A stretch of DNA of 64,000 bases, from positions 62,001 to 126,000 of the forward strand of contig JBMYRH010000018.1 in NCBI GenBank assembly GCA_049602155.1, given 5' to 3'. Positions 37,402 through 46,453 of this stretch are shown in pieces. Each line of letters opens with the position of its first letter. Position 1 is the stretch's first letter. This DNA comes from JBMYRH01 sp049602155 (GTDB taxonomy: Bacteria > Myxococcota_A > UBA9042 > PHBI01 > JBMYRH01). The notes beneath the pieces are model-generated. The model made no database searches. It saw only the letters and a list, made by a program, of their open reading frames with translations, and was not told the origin of the DNA. A program made the position numbers and the translations under genes.

Positions 37402-38217
37402 TTACGGCAGGCGCTCCGGCAGCGATACGCCCACAATCTGGCTCGCTGATGACCCGGGCCACGCGCCTTCGATGCGCTGACCCTCTCGGTAATAGAGCAC
37501 CGAGGTCCTTTCAGCCGTCCTCCCCGCAAGGTGAGCCCCGATGTCGGCGACACGGCGTACTGGGCGGGCTGCGACGCTGATGATGACATCGCCCCTCCGT
37601 ATCCCAGCGCGTGACGCGGGAGCTCCTCGGGGGACAGCGGTGACCAAGAGGCCCCCCCCACGGCGTGGGTAATCCTTACCAAGCGCGCTGCGCGTCGCTT
37701 TCTCGTACCCCTTCACCGTCTCTAACCGCTTCAAACGGGCGAGGCGCGCCTTTGCCCCTGTCCGTTGACCGGCCACGAAGTGACGCACTAAGGCAGGGCG
37801 CCACCAGCGCTCGACGAGGTCGAGCCCGGCGACAAGGCCACTCTCAGAGCCCGCACACCTCAGCGCCACCAAGGCATCAACCATCGCCGCGGCGCCTGCA
37901 TCATCGCCCGCCAGCCAAGCGCACATACCACGCGCCTTGAGGGCACGTAGCCGCAGCGTGCAGGGCGCCTTCCCCTCAGCGTCAAGCGTCCTCTGAGCAG
38001 TCTCGAGGTAGCGAGTGCACGTCGCTCGAGCCCGCGCATCTGCTTCAAAAGGAGCCCGCAAGAGGGCCTCGGAGTAATGCGCAACCGTCGCGCGCATCCC
38101 TGACGCGGTCGCGGGCTTGAGCACCTTCGGGGCCTTCGCCGACTGGGCACTCGCGACGCTTACCGAGCAGAGCATCACGAGGCTCGTCAGCCCCATGCTG
38201 AGAGAGCGCTTCATCAT
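37402..38217 (-). CDS. Exported PDZ-domain protein
   Basis: 271 residues from the ATG at 38215-38217, which gives a signal peptide (MMKRSLSMGLTSLVMLCSVSVASAQS); the frame extends further upstream but would lose it. A helical region with several cysteines (about 30-190) precedes a C-terminal PDZ domain (about 185-265: GGGLLVTAVPRGAPASRAGI, RRGDVIISV), the substrate- or partner-binding module of envelope proteases, here without a protease domain. The start overlaps the stop of the upstream lipoprotein gene (ATGA), so the two products probably act together. Confidence 0.75.
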   Translation of the reverse strand: MMKRSLSMGLTSLVMLCSVSVASAQSAKAPKVLKPATASGMRATVAHYSEALLRAPFEADARARATCTRYLETAQRTLDAEGKAPCTLRLRALKARGMCAWLAGDDAGAAAMVDALVALRCAGSESGLVAGLDLVERWWRPALVRHFVAGQRTGAKARLARLKRLETVKGYEKATRSALGKDYPRRGGGLLVTAVPRGAPASRAGIRRGDVIISVAARPVRRVADIGAHLAGRTAERTSVLYYREGQRIEGAWPGSSASQIVGVSLPERLP

Positions 38218-39566
38218 CACTGCTGAACCTCGCTGAGCCACTGTTGGCCGGACAGGCGCGGCTCTCCCGCGTGTGTCCAAAGCCCGTTGGACACGCTGCG
38301 ACGTGTCGCAGTCGCCCGCTCATCGATCACGTGATCCAAGTAAAAGCAGATCTCTTCGTCCCCCGAGCACGGGCAGCTCACGACGACCTCCTCGGGGGCC
38401 AAGTCGCGCACTGGGTGCCACGCGACCCAAAGCATCTCAAGCGCCTCGGCGGTCATCGTCACCGTCGTCAGCCAAGCGCGCTGAAGGGCCTCCTCGGACT
38501 CCAATATCTGGATACATGGCCCACCCCCTGGCCCCTGCTCAGACAGGGATGTGGCAGGGAGCGACGTCGACGTGACCACAGAGTGATCCGTCGGGGATGC
38601 CTCGGCCACACGCTCGAGCCAATCGGGTGTCCATGCTTCGAGCTCCTCCAGCGCCACCGCGGGCATGCTGTGGAGTCCGAGCGCATCGACTCGAAGCGCT
38701 CCGAGCAAGCCGCGCCGTGTCTCAAAGCACTCGGCGGGGCTCATCGCCACGCAGCGCCCCGGGAGCTTCGGGTACCCGTACAAGTCCTCCACGTCGACCT
38801 CAACGATGGTCGTCGGCGGCACATCGGCCTCTGAGAGGCGATCGTGCGCCGCGTGGATCACATCCAACATCGCGCTGTATTTCGCCTCACCGCAGGCCAC
38901 TTCGTAGCGGTTCATGGTCCGGCCCAAGATGACAGCATCGGGCTCGAAGCGATTGACGAGGTAATTCACATAGCCCGCATACCGTGCGCCATAGCGCGTC
39001 GGATCGCCTTCCGCCGAGGGATCAAAACAATTCTCCCACTGCGGGGCCTTGCCGACGAGCTCCATTGTACCGGGAGAGAGGGCTGTCCCATCCCGTGTGA
39101 TCGGGCTGACCGCGAGGACGAGGTGAAGAGCGAGGGGCTCCTCTGTCGTCGAAGACGACGCAGCCGAGAGGGCACTGCGAAGCTCAGAGACCACGGCCTC
39201 GGCCTCGCTGAGTTGCGTCAGCCACTCCGCGGGCAGCTCCGTAGGCTGATTGTTGGGTCCATCGAAGGCATCCCAGGGCACTCCGAAGAGATCGAGCGGG
39301 ATCACGACCACCTCCACATCACCCGGCTCACCAAGCGGTTCCGCCGAGAGGCGCTCCGGCGACGCCAACGTCCCGGCGCTCAGCGTCACGGACTCAGCCC
39401 AGCCACCGAGATGAACCGTCCGCGACGGCGGCTCGCTCACCGCGTCATTGTCGCGCGCATCGGGGGCATCCAACGCGTCCCCATCTTCGTCCGTCTCTTG
39501 GCCTGGGCACGCGACAAGCAGCGCCGCTGCTCCAATCACCAAGACAGACATCCACCTCCGCAGCAT
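38217..39566 (-). CDS. Lipoprotein with glycosidase-like TIM-barrel features
   Basis: 449 residues from the ATG at 39564-39566, supported by GAGGTG upstream and by a lipoprotein signal with lipobox LLVAC (MLRRWMSVLVIGAAALLVACPG). After an Asp-rich linker the protein shows alternating strands and helices: LALHLVLAVSP, YAGYVNYLVNRFEPDAVILG followed by RTMNRYE, VEVDVEDLYGYPKLPG, VDALGLHSMP, SVVTSTSLPAT, EMLWVAWHPVRD. The MNRYE position resembles the acid/base strand of clan GH-A glycosidases (NExN-like), but the motif is not exact. A carbohydrate-active role is tentative. Coupled to the PDZ gene. Confidence 0.55.
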   Translation of the reverse strand: MLRRWMSVLVIGAAALLVACPGQETDEDGDALDAPDARDNDAVSEPPSRTVHLGGWAESVTLSAGTLASPERLSAEPLGEPGDVEVVVIPLDLFGVPWDAFDGPNNQPTELPAEWLTQLSEAEAVVSELRSALSAASSSTTEEPLALHLVLAVSPITRDGTALSPGTMELVGKAPQWENCFDPSAEGDPTRYGARYAGYVNYLVNRFEPDAVILGRTMNRYEVACGEAKYSAMLDVIHAAHDRLSEADVPPTTIVEVDVEDLYGYPKLPGRCVAMSPAECFETRRGLLGALRVDALGLHSMPAVALEELEAWTPDWLERVAEASPTDHSVVTSTSLPATSLSEQGPGGGPCIQILESEEALQRAWLTTVTMTAEALEMLWVAWHPVRDLAPEEVVVSCPCSGDEEICFYLDHVIDERATATRRSVSNGLWTHAGEPRLSGQQWLSEVQQ

Positions 39567-39637
39567 CGACCACCTCACTCTGCGCATCACGCGATTCAAA
39601 CGAACATTGGCAGCGTGCCTCTCCAGCGCCTCCGATT

Positions 39638-41053
39638 TCAAGCCGGCTCCGCCGGCGACCACTTGCCAAGCGCTGCCTCAACGCACGCCGCAGCCGCAAT
39701 AGTCCGGACGTCCGCCCCTCGCGGACCGACGATCTGGACACAGAGCGGGACCCCTTTGGCGTCAAAGCCGACCGGCACCACCGTGACTGGGAAGTGCATC
39801 GCGTTAAAGACCGCCGTCCAGAGGAAGCCAAAGGGCCGCCACAGCGGCACGCCATGGCGTGGCGCCACCGTCGGGTAGAGCGGGCAAAGCAGCAAGCCGT
39901 CTTCCCCCAAGAGCGCCTCAAGCTCGGCGCGCATCGCGACGATTCGAGCCCGGCCCTTCTCATTATCTCCTCCGACACCTGAGAGCATCCGCTCCAGAGC
40001 GAGCACAATCAGGACCGGGGCGATATGCTTTGACCGGCCCACCGTCGCGAGCGCCATCTCCTTAAGCAAGGGCACCCGTCCTCCCCCGCTCATGAGGCTG
40101 TCGAAGGACTCTCCTCCGGCCCCGAGCAAGGACGTCGCCCATGCATCCAAGCCCTTCAGCAGGAGTTTGGGGCGTTCTGGTGCGCGCTGGGCGCCCGCCG
40201 CCTCAAGGGCGCCCGCGGCGGACTGAACACCGCGCTTCACCACGCGCTGCACGCCCCAAGCCCCCGTGCCGTCGAGGACGTGGAGTCGAGGGCGCCCCAG
40301 CGGAGGCAAGGTGCTCGGGAGGCCCGCCTCTTCGCCGGCCATGACCCGGAGGATCGGGAGCACGTCGGCGACACACCGCACCATAGGGCCCACTGTGAGC
40401 GCAGGATCCGAGCCATCACCAATCGTAGGCCAATGCCCCTGAGTAGGGACCAGCCCCCCGGTCGGTTTATGCCCCACGATCCCGCAAAAACCTGAGGGCA
40501 AACGAATGGAGCCCCCGACATCAGCGCCGACACCGATCGCCGACCCTCCGGCGGCGACGAGCGCGCCCTCCCCGCCTGAAGAGCCACCACAGGTTCGCTT
40601 CAAATCCCAAGGGTTGTTCGTGCGACCGTACACAGCGTTGTAGGTCTCCATCCAGAGGCCGCCCTCGGGCACGTTGGTCAACCCGAGGAGGATCGCCCCA
40701 GCCTCTCGCATGCGGGTGACCACTGGGGCGTCTTTCGAGGCGGTCTGCCCCATTCGGTAGACGCTGCCCGCCGTGTTCGGGAGGCCCTCCACTTGCATGA
40801 ACTCCTTCGCGGTGAACGGGACGCCGAGCAGCGGAGGGAGGATCGCCTCCGCGGACGCTGCTGCGATGCGGGCGTCCGCCTCGTCAGCCTCCCCCCGTGC
40901 GGCATCAAAGCGCTCGACGACGAGGGCATTGATGGCTGGGTTAACCTGGTCTGTACGCGCAATGTGGGCTTCCAGCACGGCGCGGGCGGTTAATTCACCG
41001 GTCCGGATGCGCGCTGCCAAGACGGTCGCTGGGCTCTCAATCAGTTCGTTCAT
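39638..41053 (-). CDS. Amidase-signature family hydrolase
   Basis: 471 residues. The Ser-cisSer-Lys triad is intact: Lys83 (PFTAKEF), cis-Ser158 (GGSSGGE) and nucleophile Ser182 (DVGGSIRLPS); the 24-residue spacing between the serines equals that of fatty-acid amide hydrolase. The C-terminal half is closer to FAAH-like enzymes than to GatA, and no gatB/gatC is adjacent, so this is probably a stand-alone amide hydrolase, not the tRNA amidotransferase. Substrate unknown. No signal peptide. It follows the TIGR02757 gene with a 13-bp gap. Confidence 0.85.
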   Translation of the reverse strand: MNELIESPATVLAARIRTGELTARAVLEAHIARTDQVNPAINALVVERFDAARGEADEADARIAAASAEAILPPLLGVPFTAKEFMQVEGLPNTAGSVYRMGQTASKDAPVVTRMREAGAILLGLTNVPEGGLWMETYNAVYGRTNNPWDLKRTCGGSSGGEGALVAAGGSAIGVGADVGGSIRLPSGFCGIVGHKPTGGLVPTQGHWPTIGDGSDPALTVGPMVRCVADVLPILRVMAGEEAGLPSTLPPLGRPRLHVLDGTGAWGVQRVVKRGVQSAAGALEAAGAQRAPERPKLLLKGLDAWATSLLGAGGESFDSLMSGGGRVPLLKEMALATVGRSKHIAPVLIVLALERMLSGVGGDNEKGRARIVAMRAELEALLGEDGLLLCPLYPTVAPRHGVPLWRPFGFLWTAVFNAMHFPVTVVPVGFDAKGVPLCVQIVGPRGADVRTIAAAACVEAALGKWSPAEPA

Positions 41054-41066
41054 ACCTGATTCTATG

Positions 41067-41939
41067 TCACAGACGGCAGACCGAAAAGAGGGCGCACGCC
41101 TTACACTGTGTGGCGCGTCGCTTCCTCGGGCACGCCCCTAGGATGCCGAGGCGACTCAACACGAAGTCGAAGCGTACAGGATCCTTCGCATCGACTCGCC
41201 GCAGGCTGCGGGTGATATCGAGCGCCATCGCCAAACCGGGGCTCTTGAGGGAGGTCAGCCCGATGTACCGAGCGATTCGCCCCACGTGCGTGTCGAGGGG
41301 CACGATCAGTTGATGTGCCTTTGCCGACGTCCATAGGCCCATATCCACGTCGCCCGTCCGGACCATCCAGCGGGTGAACATGTGCAGCCGCTTGGCGGCC
41401 CCAGGCCCGTTCGCCGAGGAGAGGAAGTAGCGTGTCCCGCGGCGCGCAGATTGCGCGGGAGTTAAATGTCGACCGAGCCCCTGATTCAACGCAGCTAGGC
41501 CTGGCCTGACGTCCTCGGCTTCCTCCGTCATCCCGGCGGCGAAGAGCGGCTCAAGCCCGCCAACCTCGCGCAGCGCAGCCCCCAGCATTTGATACACTGC
41601 GGCCATATCCTCTGCGAAGATCCAGCGGTGGTTAAAGCCTGCAGTCGCCTGCGCACAATCCTCAGGCGTCATCTCCATGAGCCGCTCGGCTGGCCGCTCG
41701 CCCAAGGGGGCCAAGGCAGTGTCCGAGGCCCTCAGGATCGTGGGGACACTGCCGAATGACAGTCCCGCAGCGATAAACGCGGCGACCTCTTTGTCCACAC
41801 GTCGCGCATATCGGTATGGGACCTGCAGAGGATCGCTCGCGATGAGCTCCGGTCGCGCGTATTGGTCGTAGGCGACCTCCAGAAAGTGACCGAGCTTACG
41901 TCTCATCGCCACCGTGGTCTCGCCGCCGTCGCCAGCCAC
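41067..41939 (-). CDS. TIGR02757 (DUF2400) family protein
   Basis: 290 residues. Matches the family pattern: KRLHMFTRWMVR, VDMGLW, LIVPLDTHVGRIARYIGLT and DPVRFDFVLSRLGI. The C terminus holds CPRKRRATQCKACALFSVC, a four-Cys loop like the Fe-S cluster loop of HhH-GPD DNA glycosylases, which share the preceding helical fold. A nucleic-acid repair role is plausible but not shown. The GTG start (GGAG eight bases upstream) overlaps rarA by 44 bp; an ATG at 41904-41906 is an alternative. Coupling to rarA fits a DNA-maintenance context. Confidence 0.82.
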   Translation of the reverse strand: MAGDGGETTVAMRRKLGHFLEVAYDQYARPELIASDPLQVPYRYARRVDKEVAAFIAAGLSFGSVPTILRASDTALAPLGERPAERLMEMTPEDCAQATAGFNHRWIFAEDMAAVYQMLGAALREVGGLEPLFAAGMTEEAEDVRPGLAALNQGLGRHLTPAQSARRGTRYFLSSANGPGAAKRLHMFTRWMVRTGDVDMGLWTSAKAHQLIVPLDTHVGRIARYIGLTSLKSPGLAMALDITRSLRRVDAKDPVRFDFVLSRLGILGACPRKRRATQCKACALFSVCRL

Positions 41940-43227
41940 TCAAGCGCTCCGCGATATGACGCTCGTAACCCGCGTCTTTGGGCATGTAAAAGGTCGCGCC
42001 CTTCAGGCTGTCCGGCAGGTAATGCACCGGCACCCAACCACCATGGTCATGGGGGTAACGGTAACCGAGCCCGTGGCCCATGCTCTTCATGAGCTCCGTG
42101 GGGGCATTCCTCAGGTGCCCCGGGACTGCGAGGGACCCCGTCTCTCTCACGGCGGCGAGCGCCGCGTTGATGCCGCTGTAGGCCGCGTTCGACTTAGGCG
42201 CTGTCGCCAAGTACGTGCACGCCTGCCCCATAACGATGCGCGCCTCGGGCATGCCGATCATCCGCGTCGCCTGCATGCAGTCCAGCGCCACACCCAGCGC
42301 CCGAGGGTCCGCGTTCCCGATGTCCTCAGACGCGAAGATGACCATGCGACGGCAGAGGAAGAGTGGATCATCACCGGCCTCAATCATCCGCGCCATATAG
42401 TAGAGCGCTGCATCGGGATCTGAACCACGGAGGCTCTTGATGAACGCGCTGACGACATCGTAATGGGCGTCTCCCGATTTATCGTGTCGAAGCGATGGCG
42501 CCGAGAGCGCCTCGAGGGCGAGCTCCAAGGTCAACCCTGACTCTGCCCGATTCGCGTGTGCAGCAGCTTGCTCAAGCAGACCTAAGGCGCGCCTAGCGTC
42601 ACCATCGGCGGCCTTGGCGAGCGCCGCCAGCACCCCCTCCTCCACCTCGGGCTGCTCCGCACCCATGCCGAGTTCATCGCCCACGAGCGCACGCTCGAGC
42701 ACGGACACTAGGCTCTCGAGGGAGAGCGCCTCAAGTCGCACGACGCGGCACCGCGACAAGAGCGCCGCATTCAACGCAAAGCTGGGGTTCTCCGTCGTCG
42801 CCCCGATCAACGTAAGCGTCCCATCCTCGACATGGGGGAGGAACGCGTCCTGCTGAGCCTTATTGAAGCGGTGAATCTCGTCGGTGAACAAGATCGTGCG
42901 GCGGGTATTCAAGCGGCGCCGTTCAGCGGCGCGGGCGACGATCTCGCGCACCTGCTTTACGCCGCCCAAGACAGCCGAGAAGGGCTCATAAGCCGCCTTC
43001 GTGCTCGCTGCGATCACCCGCGCCAAGGTGGTCTTCCCGCTCCCTGGAGGGCCCCAAAGCAACAAGCTCGGGATGGCGTCTCGCTCGATCGCCAGCCTCA
43101 AGAAGCTCCCTGGGCCGACCGCTTCATCCTGCCCCACGATCTCATCGAGCGTCTTTGGACGCAGACGATCGGCGAGCGGAATTCCTTTCGGGCTCACCTC
43201 ATCTCGTTGGAATAGGTCCCTCGTCAT
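41896..43227 (-). CDS. rarA: Replication-associated recombination protein A (AAA+ ATPase)
   Basis: 443 residues. Clamp-loader-like AAA+ ATPase acting at stalled forks: RLRPKTLDEIVGQ, Walker A GPPGSGKTT (59-67), Walker B ILFTDEIHRFNKAQQDAFLP, sensor GATTENPSF, and the C-terminal tetramerisation domain with EDIGNADP and KSNAAYSGI. Divergent from guaB. Confidence 0.95.
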   Translation of the reverse strand: MTRDLFQRDEVSPKGIPLADRLRPKTLDEIVGQDEAVGPGSFLRLAIERDAIPSLLLWGPPGSGKTTLARVIAASTKAAYEPFSAVLGGVKQVREIVARAAERRRLNTRRTILFTDEIHRFNKAQQDAFLPHVEDGTLTLIGATTENPSFALNAALLSRCRVVRLEALSLESLVSVLERALVGDELGMGAEQPEVEEGVLAALAKAADGDARRALGLLEQAAAHANRAESGLTLELALEALSAPSLRHDKSGDAHYDVVSAFIKSLRGSDPDAALYYMARMIEAGDDPLFLCRRMVIFASEDIGNADPRALGVALDCMQATRMIGMPEARIVMGQACTYLATAPKSNAAYSGINAALAAVRETGSLAVPGHLRNAPTELMKSMGHGLGYRYPHDHGGWVPVHYLPDSLKGATFYMPKDAGYERHIAERLSGWRRRRDHGGDET

Positions 43228-43248
43228 GCCTTACTCCGCAACAGTTCA

Positions 43249-43265
43249 GCGACAGTCCTTGTCGC
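43249..43265. promoter_or_regulatory. Inverted repeat between rarA and guaB
   Basis: GCGACA (43249-43254) and TGTCGC (43260-43265) flank five bases, a symmetric operator-like or hairpin element in the 88-bp divergent gap. No known regulator is assigned. Confidence 0.3.
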
Positions 43266-43315
43266 CGTCCCCCCTCTTTTAGTAGCTTCCGCCCACTTTC
43301 CAACCGGGGGTGATC

Positions 43316-44773
43316 ATGATTCCAGAGACCCTGCCATCTGCGCTCACATTTGACGACGTCTTGCTCGCCCCGGCGCTGAGCGAAGTGCTCCCTCACCAGG
43401 TCGACCTCAGCACTCAGGTCACGCGTGGCCTCAGGCTCAACATACCATTGATCGCAGCAGCTATGGATACGGTCACTGAGGGCCCCATGGCGATCGCGAT
43501 GGCTCAGCAAGGCGGGCTCGGAATCATCCACAAGAACCTCTCACCCGAAGCGCAGGGCGCACAGGTGCGGAAGGTCAAGAAGTACGAGAGCCGGATGATC
43601 CTCGACCCGGTCACAGTGAACCCCTCTCAGACGCTCGCTGAAGCACTAGACATCATGCGGAAGCACTCGGTCTCAGGGCTCCCCGTGCTGGAAGGCGAGC
43701 GGCTCGTCGGGATCCTCACCAACCGCGACATCCGCTTTCAAGAGCACCTCGATCGGCCGCTTTCGGAGGCCATGACCCGGGCGGTTGTCACCACCCACGA
43801 GGGGACCAGCTGGGAAGACGCCAAGGCGCTCCTCCACGAGCATCGCATCGAGAAGCTGCCCGTGATCGACAGCTCCGGCCACCTCAGTGGCCTCTACACG
43901 ATCAAGGACATCGAGAAGGAGCAGCGCTACCCCAACGCCGCCAAAGATAGCTCTGGCCGGCTCGTCGTCGGTGCAGCCGTGGGCGTCGGGGCGGATGCGG
44001 ATGCGCGCGCTCAAGCGCTTGTCGACGCCGGCGTCGACATCTTGGTCATCGACACCGCCCACGGACACTCGCGCGGCGTCTTGAACGCCGTGCGGAGCAT
44101 CCGGGACGCGTTCCCTCAGGTGCAAATCGTAGCGGGCAACGTGGCGACCGGTGCGGCAGTCGAGGCGCTCGCTGACGCTGGCGTCGACGGGGTCAAGGTC
44201 GGGATCGGCCCGGGCTCCATTTGCACCACGCGCATCGTCGCCGGGGTCGGGGTCCCCCAGATCACGGCGGTCACCAACGCCGCGAAAGTGGGGCGCAGGC
44301 TCGGCTTACCCATCATCGCAGACGGCGGCATCAAATTCTCAGGTGACATGGTCAAGGCCATCGCGGCGGGGGCCAACACGGTCATGGTCGGCTCAATGAT
44401 GGCCGGGACTGACGAGGCCCCCGGAGAGCGCGTCCTATTCCAGGGCCGCGCTTACAAAACCTACCGCGGCATGGGCTCCATCGGCGCGATGACGCGTGGC
44501 TCCAAGGACCGCTACTTTCAGGGCGACGTCGAGAACGAGCAGAAGCTCGTCCCCGAGGGCATCGAGGGCCGCGTCCCCTACAAAGGCAGCGTCGAGGGGG
44601 TCGTGTACCAGCTCATGGGTGGACTCCGCTCGGGGATGGGCTACGTCGGAGCCAAGGACATCGAGGCCCTGACCAACTATGACGGCTTTGTCCGTATCAC
44701 CCCGTCGGGCCTCCGCGAGAGCCACGTCCATGACGTGATCATCACGAAAGAGGCACCGAACTACAATCGGTAG
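43316..44773 (+). CDS. guaB: IMP dehydrogenase
   Basis: 485 residues from the ATG at 43316, chosen because GGGGGTG ends four bases upstream; a GTG at 43310 is in frame. Oxidises IMP to XMP in GTP synthesis. ALTFDDVLL opens the barrel, a CBS pair (about 95-205) interrupts it, and the catalytic Cys is in GIGPGSICTTRIVAGVG; the mobile-flap region YRGMGSIGAM follows. Single gene, followed by a structured gap. Confidence 0.96.
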   Translation: MIPETLPSALTFDDVLLAPALSEVLPHQVDLSTQVTRGLRLNIPLIAAAMDTVTEGPMAIAMAQQGGLGIIHKNLSPEAQGAQVRKVKKYESRMILDPVTVNPSQTLAEALDIMRKHSVSGLPVLEGERLVGILTNRDIRFQEHLDRPLSEAMTRAVVTTHEGTSWEDAKALLHEHRIEKLPVIDSSGHLSGLYTIKDIEKEQRYPNAAKDSSGRLVVGAAVGVGADADARAQALVDAGVDILVIDTAHGHSRGVLNAVRSIRDAFPQVQIVAGNVATGAAVEALADAGVDGVKVGIGPGSICTTRIVAGVGVPQITAVTNAAKVGRRLGLPIIADGGIKFSGDMVKAIAAGANTVMVGSMMAGTDEAPGERVLFQGRAYKTYRGMGSIGAMTRGSKDRYFQGDVENEQKLVPEGIEGRVPYKGSVEGVVYQLMGGLRSGMGYVGAKDIEALTNYDGFVRITPSGLRESHVHDVIITKEAPNYNR

Positions 44774-44817
44774 CAGCCCTCACCCCGCATCGCGCTGGTG
44801 GCGGGGAAAGGTGCTGC
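44773..44817 (+). terminator. Nested inverted repeat at guaB 3' end
   Basis: CCCCGC (44783-44788) pairs with GCGGGG (44801-44806) around a 12-base loop, and flanking GCAGC (44773-44777) can pair with GCTGC (44813-44817). It begins at the guaB stop. No T-tract; candidate terminator. Confidence 0.4.
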
Positions 44818-44830
44818 CGACCAGATACTC

Positions 44831-45026
44831 CTCCAGCCCCCGCTGGAGCACACTGGCCGGCAGCAAGACGATGCATGAAGAGGGTAATGGCACACCTCTG
44901 CACACATCGCTGAACGCTCCCAGCTCTCTGGGTTCGATGGACCGGGGACGTGTCCCCCCCCGGGTGGCCTGAATAAGGCATCGCTGCCTCTCTTGGGGCC
45001 CGAAACAGAAGCTCTGTCGGGCTCCC
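44831..45026 (+). promoter_or_regulatory. Cluster of strong hairpins upstream of hom
   Basis: The 366-bp guaB-hom gap has no convincing gene but several perfect or near-perfect stems: CTCCAGC/GCTGGAG (44831-44848, loop CCCC), the GGGGAC/GTCCCC palindrome (44944-44957), AGGCA/TGCCT (44976-44989, loop TCGC, followed by CTCTT), and a long stem from 44995 to 45026 pairing GGG/CCC, GCCCG/CGGGC and ACAGA/TCTGT. It may be the 5' leader of hom mRNA or an independent RNA. A 33-codon frame at 44871 is not rich in Thr, Ile or Met, so a classical attenuator peptide is not supported. Confidence 0.45.
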
Positions 45027-45139
45027 CTAGTGCTTCGGCAGTCAAGGCACAGAACTTGAGGTGAATTCGTCAGTCGGGATCGTTATAGTCCCCACGGCCA
45101 ACGTCGGCGCGACGCAGTGCCACGAACACGGAGAAGAGA

Positions 45140-46453
45140 TTGGCAAGCCATGAGCGCATTCGCGTCGGACTCTTAGGGTGCGGCACCGTCGGAACCGGGG
45201 TCCTGCAGATTGTCCGCGATAACGCAGCTGACATCGAAGCCCGCCTTGGCGTCCCTATCGAGATCGTGCGGATCGCGGTCTCGGACCGCAGCAAACCCCG
45301 GGACAGCGTCGTCCCAGAGGCGCTCCTCACCGAAGACAGCGCAGAGGTCGTCGGAGACCCAGAGATCGACGTCATCGCGGAGGTCATCGGTGGATACGAG
45401 CCTGCCCGACAGCTCCTGCTCGACGCGCTGTCCGCCGGCAAGCATGTCGTCACGGCCAACAAGGCCTTGCTCGCTCGGCACGGGGCCGCCCTCTTCCGCG
45501 CAGCCGACGCAGCCGGGCGCGACATCATCTTCGAGGCGTCCGTTGGCGGCGGCATCCCCGTGATCCGGACCCTCCGCGAAGGGTTGGCGTCGGAGCACAT
45601 CGACACGGTCCGGGCCATCATCAACGGCACCAGCAATTACATCCTCAGCGAGATGAGCGAAGGCGCCGCCTACGATGACGCGCTCAGGACCGCCCAGGAC
45701 CTCGGCTTCGCTGAGGCAGACCCGACGATGGATGTCGGCGGGTTCGACGCGGCCCAGAAGCTGTCGATCCTCATCTCCCTCTGCTGGGGTGCCGACATCT
45801 CCTTTGAGGACATCCCCACCGAGGGGCTCGACCGAGTCTCACGTGTGGACATGGCTTACGCCGAGGCCTTCGGCTACACCATCAAGCCCATCGCGACCGC
45901 CACACTCCACCCCGAGGGCGTGCAGGCCTGCGTGGCCCCTGCCCTCGTAGCTCGAGGCGACATGCTGAGCAGCGTGCACGGTGCGTTTAACGCGGTCCAT
46001 ATCGAGTCTCGAGCCCTGGGCCCCGTCATGCTCTACGGCCAAGGCGCCGGGCGCCTGCCGACAGCTGCTGCGGTCGTCAGCGATATCGTAGAGTTGGGGC
46101 GCACGATCCTGCGTGGCACCTCTGGGCGACTCCCCCATATGGCCTTCCATGAAGGCCTCGCACCGGAGCGCCCGTTACGGGCCGCTGAGGCCAGCTGCTC
46201 TCCCTTCTATCTGCGCTTCGCCGTCAATGACGAGCCAGGGGTCCTGGCCGCGCTCAGTGGGGCGCTAGGCGCTCGGAATGTCAGCGTCTCACGGATGGTC
46301 CAGGAGGAGACTGAAGAGCCTGGCCGGGTCGACATCGTGATGCTCACCCATGAGGCACAAGAGGGAGACGTCATGGCCGCTATTAGCGCGATCGACAGCC
46401 AGCCCTTTGTCGTGAGCGCGAGCCGCTTCCTGCGCGTGGCGGTCTCTGCATGA
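45140..46453 (+). CDS. hom: Homoserine dehydrogenase with ACT domain
   Basis: 437 residues. Reduces aspartate semialdehyde to homoserine for Thr and Met synthesis. Rossmann motif GLLGCGTVGTGV, VTANKALLA, the catalytic-domain block INGTSNYIL and DLGFAEADPTMDVGGFDAAQK. A C-terminal ACT domain (about 350-430: FAVNDEPGVLAALSGALG) suggests amino-acid feedback control. The TTG start has GGAGAAGAGA just upstream. The end overlaps gtrA by 4 bp. Confidence 0.95.
   Translation: MASHERIRVGLLGCGTVGTGVLQIVRDNAADIEARLGVPIEIVRIAVSDRSKPRDSVVPEALLTEDSAEVVGDPEIDVIAEVIGGYEPARQLLLDALSAGKHVVTANKALLARHGAALFRAADAAGRDIIFEASVGGGIPVIRTLREGLASEHIDTVRAIINGTSNYILSEMSEGAAYDDALRTAQDLGFAEADPTMDVGGFDAAQKLSILISLCWGADISFEDIPTEGLDRVSRVDMAYAEAFGYTIKPIATATLHPEGVQACVAPALVARGDMLSSVHGAFNAVHIESRALGPVMLYGQGAGRLPTAAAVVSDIVELGRTILRGTSGRLPHMAFHEGLAPERPLRAAEASCSPFYLRFAVNDEPGVLAALSGALGARNVSVSRMVQEETEEPGRVDIVMLTHEAQEGDVMAAISAIDSQPFVVSASRFLRVAVSA

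Noticed and set aside
39638..41053. Amidase as GatA of the tRNA amidotransferase
   Set aside because: No gatB or gatC nearby and the C-terminal half does not look like GatA; kept as a general amidase.
44742..45045. Minus-strand frames in the guaB-hom gap
   Set aside because: Short, without ribosome-binding site or family features; the hairpins better explain the region.
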